This document shows, in pieces, positions 36,179 through 57,350 of a DNA stretch of 64,000 nucleotides (position 1 is its first letter; the number at the start of each line of letters is the position of its first letter). This stretch comes from Salvator merianae (taxonomy: Eukaryota; Chordata; Lepidosauria; Squamata; Teiidae), in contig QVOM02000042.1 of assembly GCA_003586115.2 (NCBI GenBank), positions 77,047,636-77,111,635 on the forward strand, read 5' to 3'. A model generated the notes under the pieces. The model was not told where the DNA came from. It did not search any database and saw only the letters and a program-made list of their open reading frames with translations. A program made the translations under genes and the position numbers.

Positions 36179-37725
36179 CAGTACTGTGCAAAAGTTTTAG
36201 GCAGGTGTGGAAAAAAGAAAGGATGTTTTCAAAAATAGAAGTTATAATAATTTTTATCAGTTAACAAAATGCAAAATCAATGAACAAAAGAGAAAGCTAA
36301 ATCAAATCAATATTTGGTGTCACCACCCTTTTCCTTCAAAACAGGCTCAATTATTCTAGGTACACTTGCATGAAGTCAGGGATTTTGTAGAATTATAGTC
36401 AGGTGTATGATTAACCAATTGTACCAAACAGGTGACAATGATCGTCATTTTCATATGTAGGATGAAACACAGTCATTAACTGAAACAGAAACAGCTGTGT
36501 AGGAAGCTTTAAACTGGCTGAGGAACAGTCAAACTCTGCTACAAAGATGAGGTTGTGGAAGACAGTTTCATCTCACAGGGCATATACCATGGCAAGACTG
36601 AATACAGCAGGTAATTATACTGCATCAGCATGGTCTCTCCCAGGCAAAAATTTCAAAGCAGACTGTGGTTTCCAGATGTGCTGTTCAAGCTCTTTTAAAG
36701 AAGCACAAGGAAATAGGCAACACTGAGGACCGTAGACGCAGTGGTCAGCCAAGGAAACCTAGTGCAGCAGATGAAAGACACATCATGCTTACTTCCCTTC
36801 AAAACTGGAAGATGTCCAGCAGTGCCATCAGCTCAGAACTGGCAGAAACCAGTGGGACCCAGGTACACCCATCTACTGTTTGGAGAGGTCTGGCCAGAAG
36901 TGGTCTTCACGGAAGAATTGCGCCCAAAAAGTCATACCTTCATGTGGAAACAAAGCCAAGCATCTCAACTATGCACAAAAAAATAGGAACTAGGCTGCAG
37001 AAAAATGGCAGCAGGTGCTGTGGACTGATGTGTCAAAATTTGAAGTATTTGGTGGTAACAGAAGGCTGGAGAGTGGTACAGTAATGAGTGTCTGCAGGCA
37101 ACAATGATGCATGGTGGAGGTTCCTTGCAAATTTGGGGCTGTAGTTCAGCAAATGGAGTTGGGGATTTGGCCAGGATTAATGGTGTCCTCAATCCTGAGA
37201 AATACAGGCAGATACTTATCCATCATGCAATTCCATCAGGGAGATGTCTGATTGGCTCCAAATTTATTCTGCAGCAGGACAATGACCCCAAACATACAGC
37301 CAATGTCATTAAGAACTATCTTCAGAGTAAAGAAGAATAAGGAGTCCTGGAAGTGATGATATGGCCCCCACAGAGCCCTGATCTCAACGTCATTGAGTCT
37401 GTCTGGGATTACAGGAAGAGAGAGAAGGATTTGAGCAAGCCTACATCCACAGAAGATCTGTGGTTAGTTCTCCGAGATGTTTGGAACAACCTCCCTGCCA
37501 CGTTCCTTCAAAAACCATGTGCAAGAGTACATGTAGGAATTGATGCTATTTTGAAAGGAAAGGGTGGTTACAACAAATATTGATTTGCTTCAGCTTTCTC
37601 TTTTATTCATTCACTTTGCATTTTGTTAATTGATAAAAATAAACTATTAACACATCTATTTTTGAAAGCATTCTTCCTTTGCAGCATTTTTTTCCACGCC
37701 TGCTTAAAACTTTTGCACAGTACTG
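36179..37725 (+). mobile_element. Tc1/mariner transposon, decayed
   Basis: The terminal repeats are long and well kept: CAGTACTGTGCAAAAGTTTT on the left, and the same 20 bases from the reverse-complemented right, continuing to about 38 bp. The left flank is TA (36177-36178), as expected for Tc1/mariner; the right flank is CA, a one-base decay of TA. Between them lies a broken transposase gene on the plus strand. The full-length structure with mutated coding sequence indicates an immobile copy. Confidence 0.92.
36560..37583 (+). pseudogene. Tc1-family transposase pseudogene
   Basis: The transposase cuts at the terminal repeats. Pieces of it lie in several frames. The DNA-binding part contains 'RRSGQPRKPSAADERH' (36731-36780). 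The first catalytic Asp is in a 'WTD' motif near 37020-37028. The second is in 'QQDNDPKHTA' (37273-37302), and the DD34E-type Glu is in 'SPDLNVIESVW' (37378-37410). At least three frameshifts or stops (for example the TAA at 37338-37340) separate the pieces, so no active protein can be made from this copy. Confidence 0.9.
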
Positions 37726-37789
37726 CAATTTCCAACCTGGGTTTTCTTGAACTAGCAATACTGCTTACCTCGTCTGGGCGCTTGATTCC

Positions 37790-39020
37790 AGGATCCCTTT
37801 CGTAGAAAATGCCCCCTGCACAAGCGCAGGGGCTGCCAATTGCGCACTTCAGGGTATTTTATCCCGCTATCTGGCAGGGATGGCGAGGGATTACTGTGGG
37901 ATCTAGGCAAGATCCTGCATTTTCCTCTCTCGCCTTGGTCTTTTCCATCTTCAGGAAACTGTCATTTTAATTTCAGTGGGTCATAACAATGCTGTTTAAC
38001 CCTGGTTTTGATTGATATGGATTGATTCAGTAAAGTGTTATAACGTCTTGAATCCTAAATAAAAAGCAGGGGCATGGCTAGGGTGGAATAGCCCCCTGCC
38101 AAAAAAAAGAACAGTGTCCCTCCCCATAATGCCGATCAAGATGAAAAACATGCTCAGAGTACAATCCCACTCTGAGCTCCAGCCAAACGGCATTTGCTCA
38201 GCTAAGGCGGGCAGCCCCTCAGCTCTTGGCAAACAGCAGGAACTGGAGCTACATCCTTAATCGCAGGCCTAAAGAGTTGCATTAAAACCTTCTGCAGCTT
38301 AGCCTATCTCCTCTCCTTTAATTTTGCTTAATGAGCGAGTATCTATTTTCCGTGAATCAGGCCCCCAGTCCAATTCCTGGTATTTTCAGCTTGGCTGTGG
38401 GAGAATCTTGTCTGAAAGAGCCACCGTTGTAGACAGTACAGAATTAGATGGATCCCATGAGTGGTCTTTTTCTCCACAAATATACCCAGTAGTTTTATGC
38501 AACAGCACTTTTTTGTGCTGGACACGTTCTGCACCATTTGAGAGCTAAATACTGAATGAAGGACCCTAGAATTTGAAATGCTCACAATAGTGTGCAGCAT
38601 GAAAGGAAGATGAGCATGTGCGAGACCACTAGATGGCAGCCAACTTTAATGTGCCACGCTGAAAGCTTCTCATTTGACCGCTGCCTGTTCTCTTGTGGGA
38701 GCTGGACTACTAGCCACCTAATTTATTGCCTTGTTATTTTTAATGAAGTTCAAGAGATGGCCAAATTTACTCTACTTAGTGAACATCAGTGCTCTGTGAT
38801 TCATTGCTCTCAACCATGGTCATTAAAAAATGCTGTTTATGTGTCAATATTGTTTTCTGTCCTAAATTGTGTTTATTACATGTCTATAAACACAATAGTT
38901 CTAATATAAAGCATAAAGTGATGATTGCCTTTCTGTTAACAGTAGCAAAAACGGTTATTGCTCTGTCTTGGAAAAATAGTCATCCGTTAAACACTGTCAG
39001 CTTGGTATGCAAAATTTTGG
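37790..39020. other. Intergenic, no gene recognised
   Basis: No supported gene. GAGACCACTAGATGGCAGCC at 38619-38638 resembles a CTCF-like core word, but one word is weak evidence. Confidence 0.3.
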
Positions 39021-39026
39021 GACTCA

Positions 39027-39161
39027 GGCTGCATTCAGACCTTGCTTACTTATTCTGCTATATTTGGATATTCTGGAATAAAGGATGGATATTCTGGAAT
39101 ATCTATGCTTTATTCCAGAATATGCAGATATAGCAGAATTAAGTAAGAGATGTCTGGTTGC
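39027..39161. mobile_element. Hairpin MITE, GGCTGCATYCAGAC family, copy 1
   Basis: The arms are inverted copies of CTGCTATATTTGGATATTCTGGAAT-like sequence (39056-39080 against about 39108-39140). The ends read GGCTGCATTCAGAC and, reverse-complemented, TTGCAACCAGACAT. A second copy is at 44107-44216. Confidence 0.72.
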
Positions 39162-39424
39162 AATCTTAGTCACTATGGAACTTAGTACTTCCCAGTTTTG
39201 CTTGCTACAAGGTCACAAACCTTGGCAAACTTTCTGTGAACGTTGGTTCCCACTACTGAAATTTATGTCCACCTCTACATCTCAATACCCCTCTACTCCT
39301 TATGTAACTACACATCTGGACTGCTAGTCTTTCACCATTGCAGTGATAGAATTCCAATTATGGGCATAATATTTGGTTTGCGTTGATTGTCCTGTTTAAT
39401 GTTTTATTGACATTTACTTATCCA

Positions 39425-39450
39425 ATAAAATGAAATAAAATAAAATAAAA
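39425..39450. repeat. (AAAAT)n tract
   Basis: ATAAAATGAAATAAAATAAA continues as AAAAT-type repeats, possibly a retroposon tail. Confidence 0.7.
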
Positions 39451-39651
39451 GTTGCTTATGTGGTGAAACCACACACATCATTTTCAAAATGTGTTGGCCA
39501 TAGTGCTTCTTTATTACAGTGAAGGAGATTATAGCTCAACAAGCCAAATGTGGTTAGCAGAATTTTATGGGCTTCCATAGACTTGTAGGACAAACATTTT
39601 ATAGAAAATGTTCATTTTCTTTAACAGCGCATACTGTTTAATGAAACAGTA

Positions 39652-39870
39652 AGGTGTGATGGCTCAAGTGCTGGAACAGCATCTGGGGGTCCAGGGTTCA
39701 ATCCCCAGTTGGCTATGGAAGTTCACATGGTTCCTTGGTTCAGGGTTGCTGTGAGGAAAACACTGAGAGGAAGACGGCATTTGCTGCCTTGAGATCTTCT
39801 GGAGGAACAGAGGATAGAAATGCAAATAGTCATAATAGTAACAACAACAATACTACTAGAAATATATTTT
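39652..39870 (+). mobile_element. tRNA-derived SINE
   Basis: A tRNA-like head carries box A (TGGCTCAAGTGCTGG, 39660-39674) and box B (GGTTCAATCCC, 39695-39705). The body runs through CTTGAGATCTTCTGGAGGAA and ATAGAAATGCAAATA, then AACAACAAC. This is the structure of squamate tRNA SINEs. Clear target duplications are not visible, suggesting an old copy. Confidence 0.72.
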
Positions 39871-40785
39871 CCAGAGTTAAGATAGCTATTGAGTTTGGTA
39901 TTGTTATGAAACATTATAAATTAATTGAGGGAAAGTTACTGAATCAGGTGGACTAAAGCTTGGAGATGGAATTTTACTGGAAAGTCTTGATAAAGAAGAA
40001 AACAAAAATATTTTGGAATTTTAAAATCTGAAGATTTTCGACATAAAGACAAGCGTTAAATATACAAAAAGGATTAATAAAATCTTGAAATCAATCAAAA
40101 TAGAACCAGGCTGAAAAACGGTCTGGCCCATACTAATGATTCAGTGTAGTGCAGAAAGACTGGACTTGACTCAAGCTGAATTAGCTTCATTGGACAGAAA
40201 ATCCCAATTATGACACCATCACTTTACAGCCCTATTTGCTCATCTTCCAGGCATCTGTGGGGCTGAATGGTCAAATGCTGTCAACCTTTTTCAGCACCCC
40301 CATCTTCCCAAACTCCCAAAAGAGATAACCTACGGGTGGAATGGTTTTAAGTACTCCAAGGCCATCCTTTTTGGGGAGTCTACTCCTGACCACTGTGCAG
40401 TCATGCACAGTGGCTAGGAGATGACTTGATGGCTGATAATGTAACTGGAATCACGGCTGTGGGCCAAAATGCATTAGACTTCTGTCAGCACACTCAGCTT
40501 GTGGCCATGATTCTTAGGGAAAAAAGAAATTGCTCAGAGTAGAAGACCAAATCATACTCATTGTATTTATTGTCTCTCGACTAGATCTTCTGGACCTGAC
40601 TGACCAGCTGTATTTACTGTACTTGTTAGCAGATTCAGACCCATCTGCAGCCTTACATAAAGCCAAATAATGTGCTGCCTTATTTAAGACTGGCTATTTC
40701 TGTTCTAAACTGTACTAAGATTTCAATTGTCCCAATTTTACCAACCAAATCCATTTTTTTTAAATCTTATTCTATTTATTTGTCT
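39871..40785. other. Intergenic, no gene recognised
   Basis: No supported feature. Confidence 0.3.
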
Positions 40786-40789
40786 CACT

Positions 40790-41720
40790 GGAGTTTTAAA
40801 CCAGTTTGTACTTTTTTTAGTGTTTATTTGAAACTATATCCTGCCCTTCACCAAAAGGTCTCAGGGCAGGTCACAACAAAAATAAAATAGACTATTCTTA
40901 AACATATTGAAAATATAACCCTCCCTCCCTGGTAGGACCACACCCAGAGGAAGTTAAACATCAAAGGCCTTGGTAAAGAGCTCTGTTTTAACCAGGTGCC
41001 AAATACTATACAATGTAGATGCCTAATGAACCTCCAGAGGAAGGCTATTCCAGAGTCTAGGGGCCACCACAGAAAAGCCCCTCTTGGTGACCCCTTCCCT
41101 TACATCTCTGAGAGAGAAGGAATTACAAGAAGGCCATCTCCTTGAGATCTCAATACCCAGGCAGGTTTATACGGGAGAAGGCACTCCTTCAGATAACCAG
41201 GGCCAAGTTGTTTACAAATTTGCATGTTAACATCAATACCTTGAAGTGGGCTCGGTACAGAATAGGCACTCAGTGCAGATCTTTCAAGACCAGCTTGATT
41301 TGCATCCAGCCAAGCTGCTGCATTCTGCACTAGTTCCGGCTTCCAGGCCGTTTTCAGGGGTAGCCCCGTGTAGAGCACATTACAGTAGTCTTGTCTGGAG
41401 GGTACCAGAGCGTGGATCACTGTAGCCAAGTTATCCCTAACCAGAAAAGGCTGAAGCGAGTGAACCAGCTTTGAAGATGGAGGTAGGCACTCCTGGCCAT
41501 CGCTGCCACACAGGTCTCAAATGACAGTGACAAATCCAAGATCACCCCCAAGTCACGCACCTGTAGTTTCTGGGGCAAAACAACCCTCTTCAGAATTAGG
41601 TGCCTCTTAACTTCCTGGACTCAGGACCTCATGACACACAGTACCTCCATCTTGTCTGGAGTCAGCTTCAATTTATTAGTACACATCCAGTGATGATCTG
41701 ATCACTATCACTGATCTTAA
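40790..41720 (-). pseudogene. LINE-derived repeat, inverted
   Basis: On the minus strand a frame at 41429 reads 'TVIHALVPSRQDYCNVLYTG' and then 'LPLKTAWKPELVQNAAA', matching the C-terminal reverse-transcriptase segment also seen at 16645-16700. Lower coordinates hold the 3' body and a tail (ATCCTGCCCTTCACC, 40840-40855) common at the ends of reptile LINEs and SINEs. Frames are broken. The clade is probably L2-like. Confidence 0.65.
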
Positions 41721-44100
41721 TAAGGACCCACAGAAACTACTCACCGAGTTGCCGCATAAACTTTGGAGTTGCTTCTTGTTAACCAGGTGGGATCAGATTA
41801 GTGACTTAGGCAGAAGAAAGTTAGCTTCTCCTGACATCAGGTAATTTTTATTTTTACCCATAAAAGTAATCAATTTTCAGGGTTGGGGGAAAATGCGTGC
41901 TTTGCATCTTACCTGGAGAAAGTACATGGTTGGGGATGAAGAGGTTTGCTCTCACATCAGGGCTGTTAACATTGCTTTTCACAATCAGATGGAAGCAGAG
42001 TTAAATGAATGAGTAAAGCATTCCATTTTCACATGGGAACACATGATTCAAGCAAGGTCAAAGGCAACAAAGTGATTAAGGAGCAATTGAAAACACAATG
42101 TACTGTGGTCTACAATTACCCATAAAATGGACAAAAGCTGCCAAGGGAAATGTCTAATTAAAACCATAGTAGCTCTGAAAATCCTGAACATTGTGTGGTC
42201 AATCCAGGCTGGCACATAATGTCGCCATTTTTAATTAGAATAAAATATGAGAGGACAACCTAGCAACGCTGGAATGTAACGAGCTGTTAAAAGAACAAAG
42301 GATGCAAACTTATTTCAAACGTCAGATGGGCCAATGAAAGGGATGGTGATCCACTGCTACAGCAACAAGCCCCTCCTGGGACCCATCACAAGATCCCATT
42401 GGAGAGCTGCGTTGGCAGAGAGTGCTATGTGGCATTTTACAGCAGTGGGGCCACATGTTTTATGGCCACAAATATGGCTGATCACTCTGATGTTGTCCCC
42501 ATGCAGTGTTAGACAGACTCCTGAACCAGGACAGGAAGGAGAGTGTGCAGGGTCTCATACTCTTCCCTCTTGTGGCTGTTAGCGTATAACCATAGGGAAA
42601 TTCACGATTTTCTACTGATTTAGACTTTGCAGCCTCCACAAAAGTCAGTGTCTCAAGGTAGTTTAGATATCACTCTACTACCAGATGAACGTGGTTTGTT
42701 AGGATCCACAATGCAAATACGGTTCCTCATGATGAGTTTCCCTGTCCACATCCCAGTCCAAAGATGGCTGTGGCTGAAGCCAAGAAATTCATTAAATGAA
42801 TCAGCTGGAGTGTGGGAAAGTTGCTGTGCTGCTGCTGATCCCACTTCTTAATGAGGGGACCTCTGTTGACCTAGAAGCAATTTCCTCCCATATATATTCT
42901 TACATTTCCTATCCCACTTTTGAGCAAAAGGTTCTCAAGGCATTTATAATCCTTAACTAAATAACCAACAGGAATGCATCCTGAAAACATCTTCCACACA
43001 GTCCTCTGGGCATTTTTATTGCACCCCTCTGTCATGCTTCCTGTCCAACTGCAACAACCAAAGTGGTGGGATGAAGCTTCAACTTCAACCGACATCCATA
43101 CTGTTTTTGTCGTTATAGCAATGCATGTACATATACTTTTGCATCTGTTTATTTGGACATGATTGCAATTGTTAAATTGTAACTTCTGTATTTGTATCCT
43201 TTTAAGCATTTAGAAATAAGTACTGAGTTATTAAAATTCTCTAGTGAGTGTTTTTTCATGCAACATACACAGATTCTCTTGGACTGATCCTATCCAAATG
43301 CAACAACCAAAGCCGTGGATGAAACTTCAACTTCAGCTTTCAAACTTACTTTTTTGAGATAAGTGCTAAGGATTAATAATTAAATATTATCCTTTGCAAC
43401 AGAGCCAAGTAGCCTTTTTAGAGAAGCAAACTTTTTGCACCAGTCTAGTAGCTGGAATGATGAATTACCTCTACATTCAACTCTTCCTTTGGCTTCTTCC
43501 ATGAAATGTCTTCGTTATGCTCACAAAAATAACAGACTGAAAAATCAACCTGTGCTGCACTATCCACTGAAAAACTAGACTTTCCCATTTCAGGTACAGC
43601 CTCTAACCATTATGCTACAATGATCTCAGCTGACCACCCATGCACTGTTAAATCCTCAAAGAACAGAGTAAAAGTACTGGGTTAAATACTTTATGAGACA
43701 TTCCAAGGCTGTTCCCAGCAAGGCAAAATATTTTTGGATTTGGAAAACAGGAAGTTAGCAGTCACAGAATTTTTAATAGGGGAGGCTACTAGTTCATTGG
43801 GATCTTTAGAACAATGCAGCTTTTTTTAGAAAAAGGCTTTCAAGCAAGTGCAATGGTTTACTACTTCAGCAGTGCATATTACTATTTTTATAAACATTTC
43901 CATTTTTGTTAAATATTATGTTCTTTGCTCTCTTGGACCCTGGATTGCCTGGTTCTCTGCGTCACTTTAAGGCATTGTCATGTGAGTCTTTGCAAGCCTG
44001 AATGGTAGAAATGCCAAAGAATGATGGAATTTTATTTGCACCACACCCTGGTGGGAGTGGGGAGATCCTAGTTTTGCCATCCTGGTATAATCCTCTCTCA
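41721..44100. other. Intergenic with a small duplicated word
   Basis: CAACAACCAAAG...GGATGAARCTTCAACTTCA occurs twice, at about 43049-43091 and 43299-43334, suggesting a local duplication or two fragments of one repeat. No gene is supported. Confidence 0.35.
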
Positions 44101-44106
44101 CTTTAT

Positions 44107-44216
44107 GCTGCATCCAGATATCGCTATTTATTCCGCTATATTTGGATATTCCAGAATATTCATACTTTATACTGGAATACCCAAATATAGCTGAATAAGT
44201 AATGCCTGGATGCAGC
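44107..44216. mobile_element. Hairpin MITE, GGCTGCATYCAGAC family, copy 2
   Basis: The ends are GCTGCATCCAGATA and, reverse-complemented, GCTGCATCCAGGCA. The arms contain GCTATATTTGGATATTCCAG and its inverted copy. It matches 39027-39161 in sequence and hairpin layout. Confidence 0.75.
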
Positions 44217-45440
44217 CCTTGCAGCATCAGTCTCTTCAGGGATAAGGCAATAGCCCAATCCCATGTCGAGTGGGAGATGCAAATACAAATAAATTTGATT
44301 CGTTCAGTCCCTTAGCTACCCACAACTACCACCAGCATCAGCGCTAAGGGATACAGCAAGATGAGGACCTCAACACACCCAAGACCCACCCCTCGGCACA
44401 GCAATGCCAGTGCTTTTGGTTGGTAGAGGTTTTGGCAGGGGTTAAGTATAGTCTATGGACAGCAACAGCATAACACTATAGCTTTCAGTTGCATTTAGAC
44501 CTATACAGCCTGTTCATATTCCTTTATTAGTTAATCTGTTTTTCTCAGCAAACTGGGTTTATTTGCATTTTACAGCTGAACAGTATAAACTGAAACTTGA
44601 CTAAAGTCCATTTAGTTAAACTGTACAGAAAAAGTTTATCTTGTCTCACTAAAACTAGTAGCCCTATCATCCACAAGACTTGGTTAAATCTTTATTCTCC
44701 ATTCCTCTCAAAGGGGAAAACTTGCTTTTTAAATGACAGGGAAATATAATTCACCCACTAAAAGAACCACTATTACTTAACTATCTGGAGTGCACCATTT
44801 TTACAACTGGAGGAGCCACTGATAAAATTTATTTGCTATGGGCTATTGCCTAAGCTGATGAAGTGAACGGACTAGCCTAGTGCACTGACAGGAGCGTGTA
44901 ATGATACTGAAGCAAGCCGTGCAAGTTCTGTTCCTTGCATGCCAAAAAAAGTGTGGCTGTGACCCTTATGAGTTTTACAGATAACAAAGGAAGTGTATAG
45001 AAGTACGCAACTAAACTAGAAGTCTCACTGTGCTCCCCCTTTCTGAGTTTAGAATAGTGTCCTTAGATAGAGATTCCTCTTTAAATCGTTCACAGGCTCA
45101 CAGGAAAAAGATTTTTTAGTCTTCACTAGTGCGCAAAGAAATGAATATCTGGACTGAGGATGAGACAACAGCAGAGGAGGTTCTAAGCTGTTCTAACTGG
45201 GTGACTTAGGGATTAATTCTTGTGTGGTTTGTCAGAAGAGATGGAAACTTGGAGAAAAAAATCTCTAATACATTTTAGGTACATCCACAGTTAAGCATTT
45301 TTACAAGAACAGCATTTAATGTGTACTTACTGCAACTTTGCTTGAATTACACATATAGCATCTAAGAGTCTCTAAATCTATAGAGAGCATTTTTTCTTTT
45401 GCATACGTTTCAGTTAATTTCTTGCTCCATAAAATTTGTA
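44217..45440. other. Intergenic, downstream of DCTN6
   Basis: No supported feature. Part may be distal 3' UTR of DCTN6 if a later polyadenylation site is used. Confidence 0.3.
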
Positions 45441-45442
45441 CT

Positions 45443-45448
45443 TTTATT
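45443..45448 (-). terminator. Candidate DCTN6 polyadenylation signal
   Basis: TTTATT on the plus strand reads AATAAA on the minus strand, about 263 nt past the DCTN6 stop codon. The position suits a short 3' UTR, but the hexamer is common by chance in AT-rich DNA. Confidence 0.35.
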
Positions 45449-45710
45449 AGTGTCTTCTGGACAATTCCTGTGATCAATGGTCACCGTGACTAAGCATCAT
45501 GTAAGGTGTACCCCTTCCCAAATGAGAAAATGTTCTACTGAAGGGAAAACATTAAAAACAGCATTTCATTATCATCATTTTAATAAATAAATTTGTTATA
45601 TAATGGAATGGTGTAAGCAGCAAGCTCAGCAAAAAAAAAATATGCAGAACAAAATCTTAAAAGCAGGGGAGACAGCTTAATTCCCATTTGGCAATCACAA
45701 AGGAAACTCT

Positions 45711-54481
<8,771 letters not shown>

Positions 54482-54779
54482 CTTGTCACCAGCTTTCTCG
54501 CGGCGTCGCATCTATACTAGATTTTCTATTGGTCATCCTGCGTCGTCCTCGCTCGCTCGTAAGAACGCTCGGGATCAGAATGGAAAGAGAGAACGGAAAT
54601 CGATTCATTAGCCTTAGCTTTCGTCGCCAATTAGAAACTAAAGGGGTGTGGAGAAGGGCTTTCCCAAGCTCCGCCCATCTTCAAGGAGGAGGTTGGCTAG
54701 CGATTTTTTCTGGAGGTCTGTGGTCACCGAAGATGTTTCCTCTTCTTTCTCTGTTTATTTATCATCTCAGCAAGTAAGA

Positions 54780-56745
54780 CGTCTGCAGACAGTGGAAGAG
54801 AAGGCGATTTTTACAACTTGCATTAAAATTGCAGATTTCGAGTCTGTTGCAGCAAAAACAATACCCAAAAGTCTCAGAGTGGCTTACTGCAATAAAAACA
54901 AAATATAAAACGAACACACTAAAGACAATAACACCGCCTGTCCAAATTTTCTTGGACCCATGTCCATATCATAGATAGATGAAATTGAGTACTATTTAGC
55001 ATTCTGAATAGTCATTATCAGAATACTATTGACTGTGTTATCTGTGTCCCAATTCTATCTGATCTCCCAGTGTGTGTTGTGATGGTGAAGGTAATCAAGA
55101 GTATTTTGACAAATATTAAAAATATTTAGTAGACAATCAATATTTAATTAGTTGCTTACATTTATAGCCCTCCTTTCACCTGAACGAACGTGGTAATGGC
55201 AATGTTGCTTCCACACTTGAGGATTTAATAGCTGTACAATAAGCCTAAATTCAACACATGCACATATGCTTGGCAATGTTCTAACCGTTACTTTGCAGTC
55301 TGCTGTGTTAGTTCCCTGGTCATGGGGAAAACAGGCCCCATCATGTGTGTAGAACGAAAGGTGAATATGAACGAATGGTAAATATTTAGCAAGCTAGGCC
55401 AGTGCCATGTGGTTCTTGCTTAGGCTGTATGAAGAAAATTCTTATCTTCCATGTGCTCCTACTCAACATATGCTTCTGGATTTTTAAGTATTATAATGAC
55501 AGCCGGCATTTGTTTAAATGACACTTATATCCTGGCATTCCTCAGTTTTAATTTTACCACAGCCCAATGAGATAAGCTAGGCAAGATCTTGCCTTAGGTG
55601 TGGATATTGGTTTATTTTTGCAGGTGCTAAACTGTCTTTTTTTGGGTCAGGTTGGCTGTCAGCAGAGCTGAAGAGTTTCATGTGACCTACCTCTACCTTG
55701 TGCCAAGCCACTCTTTACCTGGATTGGCAGTTTATTTATTTATTTTATTTGCATTTTTATCCTCCTCTGTGTCCAAAGGTCTCAGGACAGGGTACACCAG
55801 TAAAATCAAAATTTAAAATGAACTCACTAAAAATCACAACAATTAAACAGATCGAACTGCAGCTAAACAAATAATAATGTACTTAAAAAGCACAGTAGCC
55901 TATGTATAATAATGAGAGAGTTTCAGAACAATTTTGTTTCACAGCCTTGAAGGCATCAGATAGTCAGAGAGGGGCACCAGTGAGCTCTTGCCAGCACCAG
56001 GCAAGAACTTCTGAATTCAATTAAACAGATTGAAGGAAGAAACTGCAAATTTTCCATGCCCACCATTATTTCTATCTTTTATACAATCTGATTTTTTTGT
56101 CTCCTTCCAATAATTCTTACAATGGCTATTAAGAAAATACAAAAACAAGTTGTTGTTTTCTTTTGAAAGTATGGCAACTTTGTGTGTCATTGGACATTAG
56201 AATAGCAGGGTATTAGGCTCTTATCTCTGTTTCCACCTGTTCTTGTAATCAGTATTCAAAAGGAACCTGCCAGAACAAGAAGCTAACATCTGTCAATCCA
56301 ACCTCATGGCACAGAAGCACAGCAAAAATGGCATTTGAGTAAACAATTAAACTATTTCCTGTCCTCACCCCCATAGTATATTACAGACACAAGGCCAAGT
56401 TTCCATAGCTTACTGCATTTTAACTCTGCCCTTTGTTATCTAGATGACCTTCAGGTTTTGTCCAGCCCATATTAAAGGAAAGACAGTAATGTCTGTTGAG
56501 AGTCCTGATTTGGCAAGACGGATAACCAGCCAAGTGACATTTTGAAAATGGGGGTTTCACTAAGCTCGGAAACCTTGTTTCTGCTTCATACCACATTCTT
56601 ATATCAGATGGTTGCTTTTCCTTTTGCTCTTTTGTTTCATTACCTGTGCACCTCTTGGAATCTTTCTTCAAATTTAAGGTATGTGTCCTTTATTAACATT
56701 ACTTAAAAAAACTCAGTTGACTTTTTCCATCTGCAACAGAGAGCA
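54780..56745. other. Intergenic between DCTN6 and MBOAT4 exon
   Basis: No recognisable exon. An inverted LINE/SINE tail lies at 55730-55800 (TTTATCCTCCTCTGTGTCCA), followed by related body sequence to about 55990. Confidence 0.45.
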
Positions 56746-56751
56746 CACAAA

Positions 56752-57350
56752 GGGCCTTTTTGCACTGAGCTCCGCAGACCGTTCCCAGTAGTTGGCTTCG
56801 GACCGGAGAGGTTGGAGAACGCTGGCTGCCCTTCGCACTCCCAGCCAGAGGAACGAACCCGAAGCCAACCAGCAGAGGGAACAGTGCGAATGGCAGCCGC
56901 TAGTTCCGTACCGCACTCCGTACCACCGAGCTCCGCTTTGTAACCAGAGGGCTTGTTACGGAGCCAGCATCGTAACGGCAGCTAGGCTGCCATGCCCAAA
57001 GGGCTATCCCGGGTGTGAAGCTTCGCACCCGGGTGTGAAAACTTCGCACCCGGGTGTGAAAACTTCGCACCCGGGTGTGAAGCTTCATACCATGCATGCG
57101 CAGCCGCGCCAGCCACACCCGGCCACCATTTCACGCGCGGACGGGAGTGCGAAAGCACCCTGCCCGATCTTCGCTCCATTACACAGGTCGGGATGAAGAC
57201 AAGCTTTTACTTGTCTAGCCTTACCCAGGATCAGGTACGAATCGGGTACAAAGTGGTTCGGATCGGGTGAGGCGCGCGCCCGCGGCAGTGCGAAAGCTCA
57301 GTTCCAGCAAACGGACAAGAACGTTCCACCGCTGCAGTGCGAAAAGGCCC
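56752..57350. mobile_element. GC-rich TIR element with AAA target duplication
   Basis: The ends are GGGCCTTTTTGCACTGAGC and, reverse-complemented, GGGCCTTTTCGCACTGCAGC. AAA flanks both sides (56749-56751, 57351-57353). The 599-bp interior is CpG-rich, unlike its AT-rich surroundings, and contains a four-unit tandem repeat (57008-57089). It encodes no transposase. Confidence 0.85.
57008..57089. repeat. Four tandem 20-21 bp palindromic units
   Basis: The unit CCCGGGTGTGAAGCTTCGCA (or with AAAAC in place of AAGC) occurs four times in a row: 20, 21, 21 and 20 bp. Each unit is close to a palindrome because CGGGTGTGAAG mirrors CTTCGCACCCG. It lies inside the element at 56752-57350. Confidence 0.9.

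Larger units (their letters stand above)
36085..37782. mobile_element. Older GGCTGCATCCAGAC element split by Tc1 (tentative)
   Basis: The left end GGCTGCATCCAGACAGGG (36085 on) resembles the reverse complement of about 37765-37782, which reads roughly CAAGCGCCCAGACGAGG. The short flanks between these ends and the Tc1 element would then be one interrupted MITE. The right end is poorly conserved, so this is tentative. Confidence 0.35.

Noticed and set aside
36741..36986. 81-residue plus-strand frame overlapping the Tc1 element
   Set aside because: It is a shadow frame of the transposase pseudogene; the DNA-binding motifs lie in the neighbouring frame.
54736..54775. MBOAT4 first exon: a plus-strand ATG with FPLL-type residues ending at AA before GTAAGA
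   Set aside because: The phase fits the exon at 59503 and the residues are hydrophobic, but similarity to known MBOAT4 N-termini is too short and lacks the expected length. It is only a chance-level candidate.
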